From contig NC_064040.1 of assembly GCF_932526225.1 (NCBI RefSeq), positions 5,367,181 through 5,431,180 on the forward strand: 64,000 nucleotides of DNA, given 5' to 3'. The notes below the pieces were generated by a model, which saw only the letters and a list, made by a program, of their open reading frames with translations, did no database searches and was not told where the DNA came from. Source of the stretch: Nematostella vectensis. Its lineage: Eukaryota > Cnidaria > Anthozoa > Actiniaria > Edwardsiidae. The position numbers were made by a program, and so were the translations under genes. Shown here one piece after another: positions 60,564-64,000 of the stretch. Positions within the stretch are counted from its first letter, which is position 1; every line of letters begins with the position of its first letter.

Positions 60564-61335
60564 CTTGACTGAGATGTGTTATGCCGCAATCTGTTTCGCG
60601 ATAAAGAATTTTGTGTTTTTGTATATGATTGACTGGTTTCGATATTGGAACAATGTGTTCATATACCATGAGCTCAAAGCTAATCAGAACGCACAATATA
60701 CTAAAGAAGACGTGATCACTCATGCAAATGAAAATACTTTTGTAAAATTTCATTGAAATCACGAGCATGGAATGATTCATGAAGTAGTCAAAATAATAAA
60801 AGACCGATATTCGGTAGACTCCTTTGAAGCTGCCGCGTTTGTTAGTCGCGAAAGCGAATGCCGACGGGGAGTCATCAGTTGCGCTGTTGGGGATGTAGGG
60901 CTCGGATTATGAAGTGGATTATGTTTGTCAACAAGGTCTTTGTTTGTATAATGCCCAAATGCTTTTCAGGGGAGTGATTTACGCCTCTCCGGGGCTCGCG
61001 ATGCACTTCGAGCGTCTTTCGTCGACAATTCGAGTCGACATACCCGTTCCAGAGCCTCGAACATCTCTCTGGCTCTGGAACCAGGATAGTGTCGACACTA
61101 CGCGTATCCAATATCTTCGGGCAGTCTGTAACCGCATGCTCAAAGATCCAGCGTACTTTGCGGGCGCATGTCTGTCACCGATGAAACGAACAAAGACCCT
61201 GTGGACAAACATGACCCACTGCCCCAACAGCGCAACACACGCCGCGTTGCATAACAAAGTAATTTATTTTCGTAATAATCGATAATCCCAATCGTGCGTG
61301 ATTCTGCCGTGTTCCCTATAAATAGGCGACTTTTA

Positions 61336-61395
61336 CTAAGAAAACACAGTGGCCAAAGCTCCGAAGAAGAAGACACATTTTCCCACCGCCAACAT
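61336..61395 (-). pseudogene. Truncated third DOMON copy (signal-peptide start only)
   Basis: The ATG at 61395 begins the same 17 residues as DOMON B (MLAVGKCVFFFGALATV), then runs into a TAG. Similarity to gene B covers the 5' leader as well, about 61345-61440 against 60513-60610, but nothing of the DOMON domain follows. A partial duplicate of the promoter-proximal end of gene B. Confidence 0.8.
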
Positions 61396-61816
61396 CTTGA
61401 CTAAGATGTGTTATGCCGCAATCTGTTTTGTGATAAAGCATTTCTGTTTTGTATACACCTATTTCAATAAAGGTTGTCAGTGCAAATGGCGATTGGCGAA
61501 TGGAAGTTCTACGACCGAAAGTAACCATGCGTCTCGAAGAATATGGATAAATCAAAACAATTATCCATTTAAGGTTACCAATGCTTGGCTCTGTCAGCGT
61601 TTGTCAGTCGCGAAAGCGCTGACATTCAGCAAATTACATCATTTGTTCTGTAAGTCGATAATTTATAAACAGAACAACAAAAAGGCTCTAGTAGTAAACG
61701 GCGCCTGCATCGGGCCCCACACGATGGTATTTATGTTAATGGAGGGGAGAACCCGAAAAAGTGGGCCTTTTTAACTCTTTTTCTCTCTCCAGCGGCTCAC
61801 CAGCAACAATGTTCTG

Positions 61817-62247
61817 AATGTGGACTTTAAAAGCACACTAGCATACACACATTGGCACCAGTCGGGCCAAGACGGGACGCTAGCACAGTCTATTACCCGT
61901 GCAGTTCGGCAACCATGGACAGCTGTTTCGTCCTTATTAGGACTCGTCAGCATGGCATAGCCGGTTTGCCTCAGTTAAACTTCATCGGCAAAAAAACTGC
62001 AGGGCGACTTCGACTCGAACGAAGTGCTTTAAACCACAGCTTAGATCCATGTGGGATCTAGAGCTGCGACCGGGCTAGCGTTATGCCAATTGTGAGGATC
62101 ACGCAAGCGACCTTTGCTAGTCTAAAACTCCGACGAAACAGCTGTCCATGGTTGCCGAACTGCACGGGTAATAGACTGTGCTAGCGTCCCGTCTTGGCCC
62201 GACTGGTGCCAATGTGTGTATGCTAGTGTGCTTTTAAAGTCCACATT
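61817..62247. repeat. Perfect 116-bp inverted repeat of PLE sequence
   Basis: 61817-61932 and 62132-62247 are exact reverse complements with no mismatch found, separated by 199 bases. The left arm is part of the PLE terminal repeat also present at 57965; the right arm is an inverted partial copy that stops inside the ribozyme core. The frames found here are non-coding. Confidence 0.9.
61912..61956 (-). ncRNA. Hammerhead ribozyme 2 (PLE type)
   Basis: Identical to the motif at 58058-58102: CUGACGA, a GUCC/GGAC stem with UAAUAA loop, GAAA, ACAGCUGU and the CCAUG/CAUGG stem I. Predicted cleavage lies between 61918 and 61917. The inverted copy at 62132 keeps GACGAAACAGCTGTCC but lacks CUGACGA and the 5' half of stem II, so it should be inactive. 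Confidence 0.85.
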
Positions 62248-62301
62248 TATGTATACATACTCGCAAGGATAGTTTGGCTATCCGACGGAGTTTAAGACTA
62301 G

Positions 62302-62324
62302 CCCCCCCCCCCCCCCCCCCCCCC
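62302..62324. repeat. Poly-C run at boundary to GC-rich block
   Basis: 23 consecutive C. It lies exactly where PLE-type AT-rich sequence ends and the GC-rich virus-like segment begins. Confidence 0.9.
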
Positions 62325-62473
62325 AGCGCTTCGCGCGGTAACATGTGGGAACCTTGCAATTAGACCCCCGTCTGTCCTATAGTATTGGATTGGACCGCCA
62401 CCCTACGGAGCGCGGAATAACCGTTTTTCGGACGTAAATTCGAAGCCGCTAGCGTGGCATTTAAACCTGAGTT

Positions 62474-63127
62474 TTACTCGAACACCTCGCTCCCGAACTC
62501 TTCGCGAATTTCTCGCAGCCTCTTTTTCATCTTTCCGCGTGTCTCCAGGGAGGGCCCTTTCTTGCTTTTTTTCTCACGCGATGCGAGGCCGTGTCGAGCT
62601 CTGATAGTGGCCTTGAGCGCGTAGTATCTCTCTTGTTCCCGAAGTATTAGCTGGAACTCTTCGTCTCAGATATGCCCGTTATACAGAGCCTTAGAGACCA
62701 GCTCGCTGATCGAGTTTTTCATACTCTCCGCTGAAACCATCGTGTCTCCGTGTTTTGCCACCTTGCTCGTAAGACCCCTAGAGACTACCCCCGCGCCCGC
62801 GCCCACGACACCGACCAGCCCAGCGACCCCTGCCAGCGGACCGCCGATCAGAACCCCTATCCCACTCAAAGAGACCCCTACCCCGGCGCTGGAAAGCGCC
62901 CCTGCAGCGATGCCGGATGCCACAGACACAGCATGGGCAACGGCAAAGGCGCGCTCATACTTTTTCCGCACCTGTTGATGATGCGTTATCTCGTTGCCTA
63001 GAACCGCCTGAGTGTCACATATTTTCTGAAGTCGGAAGCTTTGCACGCCGCCGCCGACGCCCTGCGTCATGTGCATACTGGGAAGCGAGGGGTATATGGC
63101 ACCACCGCTAACGTCGCTGCTTGCCAT
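62474..63127 (-). pseudogene. Virus-like/Polinton-like gene 2, interrupted by TGA
   Basis: The ATG at 63127 opens a 153-codon frame. It has a hydrophobic, glycine-rich middle (about residues 65-115, repeated GAGVG/LIGGPLAG-type segments that could span a membrane), then a region ending SISELVSKALYNGHI. A single TGA (62666-62668) follows, after which the same frame stays open for 63 acidic/basic helical codons to TAA at 62474-62476. From memory of the general pattern, hydrophobic proteins with a charged helical C-terminus of this type occur next to gene 1-like proteins in animal Polinton-type loci; I cannot verify this here. It starts 16 bases after the end of gene 1. Decayed gene, or a stop that is read through. 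Confidence 0.55.
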
Positions 63128-63143
63128 GTTTGTTACGTCGGAC

Positions 63144-63833
63144 CTAGGTTAGCTCTAATACAAGGCGAACGGGCTTGCCCTTAAAGTCCACCCGTCTACC
63201 GTAGTTATCCCTTATCCATATTTGGATACTCGAGACAAACTCAGAGGAAGTTGCTTCGACACAAACGGGGATGTCGGGTCCATAGACGACTTTCTCGTGC
63301 GGTCTCCCGCGGGTTTCTAGGCAAGCGAGAACGTTTTAAGGCTCGCCTAAGGAGAGGCATTGCGTGCGATCTACGATATCGCAGCAGATGTAGAGGGCCT
63401 CTTTTTTCGGCAAAGCCACCTTAAGTGGGGGTCCCTCCAAGGGCAGTGCGAGGCCCCGCTCCCCCAACTGATCGTCTTCAGCCTCTAGGCCAAATAGTGC
63501 GCAAAGCTCGGCATTCAGGAACGCAACGCCATTGGACGTAAACGCGATCTTCCCGGTGAGGGGATCCAGCTTCGCGTACAGAATCCTGCTTTCAGCGCGG
63601 TTGATCGTTTCCACGATGGACTCGGCCGTGTGGTGCCCGGCTGGCAGAGTAGCGATGGGCGGGAGGGCGTAAATATTCGTTATATGATGCTCCCTCTCGA
63701 GATTATACCAGCTGTTAAACAGCGAGCACTGCCGGAGCGCCACGAAGCGTGGGCGCCTTATCGGCCGCTCGAAGTAGAGCGTCTGTTCGCCTTTGGTGAG
63801 CACAGTATGTAGGACCACCATTGTGTTGAACAC
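63144..63833 (-). pseudogene. Virus-like/Polinton-like gene 1, interrupted by TAA
   Basis: The ATG at 63833 opens 165 codons with a beta-rich pattern: FERPIRRPRFVALRQCSLF, NSWYNLE, AESIVETINRAESRI, GKIAFTSNG and LNAELCALFGLE. A single TAA (63336-63338) follows, then the same frame stays open to TAG at 63144-63146 and includes IQIWIRDNYGRRVDFKGKP, which resembles the normal end of this protein type. The layout suggests a structural (minor capsid-like) protein of a Polinton/virus-derived element, but this rests on pattern memory alone. It is intronless, GC-rich and tightly packed with its neighbours, unlike the host genes of the window. Confidence 0.55.
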
Positions 63834-63863
63834 AGCCCGCCTTCGTGTTTAATAGGACTGAGC

Positions 63864-64000
63864 ATGGATTGGGAGGGCTGGCGGATGCTGAACGAGGAGG
63901 CGAAAGGGGCGGAAGAGACGAAGAAGGCGGCAACTGCGGCGGGAGCCTCTATAGCCGAACATATCAAACACGCTATAGCCGAACAAATCAAACACGCAAA
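63864..64000 (+). CDS. Start of a divergent virus-like gene, cut by window end
   Basis: The ATG at 63864 (MDWEGWRMLNEEAKGAEETK) is open to the window edge, 45 codons, rich in Ala, Glu and Lys and probably helical. Near the edge a 24-base unit is repeated, giving IAEHIKHA and IAEQIKHA. It is transcribed away from gene 1, only 30 bases from that gene's start, as in compact viral genomes. Identity unknown. Confidence 0.45.
   Translation, partial: MDWEGWRMLNEEAKGAEETKKAATAAGASIAEHIKHAIAEQIKHA

Overview
This window looks like nuclear DNA of an early-branching animal, most likely an anthozoan cnidarian such as a Nematostella-like sea anemone. That is inference: genes are intron-rich with GT-AG (and a few GC-AG) introns, encoded proteins are metazoan, and long AT-rich intergenic stretches are full of short transposons (MITEs), minisatellites and poly-G/poly-C runs. 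There is one 200-base assembly gap (17698-17897).

Layout. 1-3.9 kb: no recognised gene. 4.0-9.0 kb: two convergent two-exon genes for small secreted peptide precursors that share a new-looking layout: signal peptide, an SMPSPP[Y/F]-G-KR amidation/cleavage site, a phase-0 intron, then a short tail with CX7C. 9-13.9 kb: MITEs and a fold-back element. 13.9-20.7 kb (minus): a phytanoyl-CoA-dioxygenase-like gene whose HxD-bearing exon seems to lie in the gap; its most 5' visible exon is the origin of a 109-bp tandem repeat. 22.4-26.5 kb: a 33-bp minisatellite of roughly 120 units. 26.7-28.1 kb: a 1448-bp TIR transposon with a perfect 6-bp target duplication. 28.9-43.75 kb (plus): the complete 12-exon POLR1C gene (Pol I/III subunit RPAC1). 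Intron 7 holds an antisense single-exon LicD-family gene; intron 9 has a GC donor and a 2.2-kb 25-bp minisatellite. 45.3-46.2 kb (minus): a paralogous LicD gene. 48.1-61.4 kb (minus): a tandem pair of three-exon genes for secreted, probably GPI-anchored DOMON proteins plus a truncated third copy. The second gene is bloated by a LINE fragment, a Penelope-like (PLE) fragment and a ~100-bp repeat that multiplies its exon-2 splice donor. Two intact hammerhead ribozyme cores sit in the PLE-derived repeats. 62.3-64.0 kb: an abrupt switch to GC-rich, intronless, tightly packed virus-like/Polinton-like genes; two of them each carry one in-frame stop followed by about 63 open codons.

The POLR1C, LicD, dioxygenase and DOMON genes are ordinary host genes with no evident shared pathway. 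Points that deserve attention are the peptide-precursor family, tandem repeats that copy exon/intron boundaries, the ribozyme-bearing PLE remnants, and the interrupted virus-like gene cluster.
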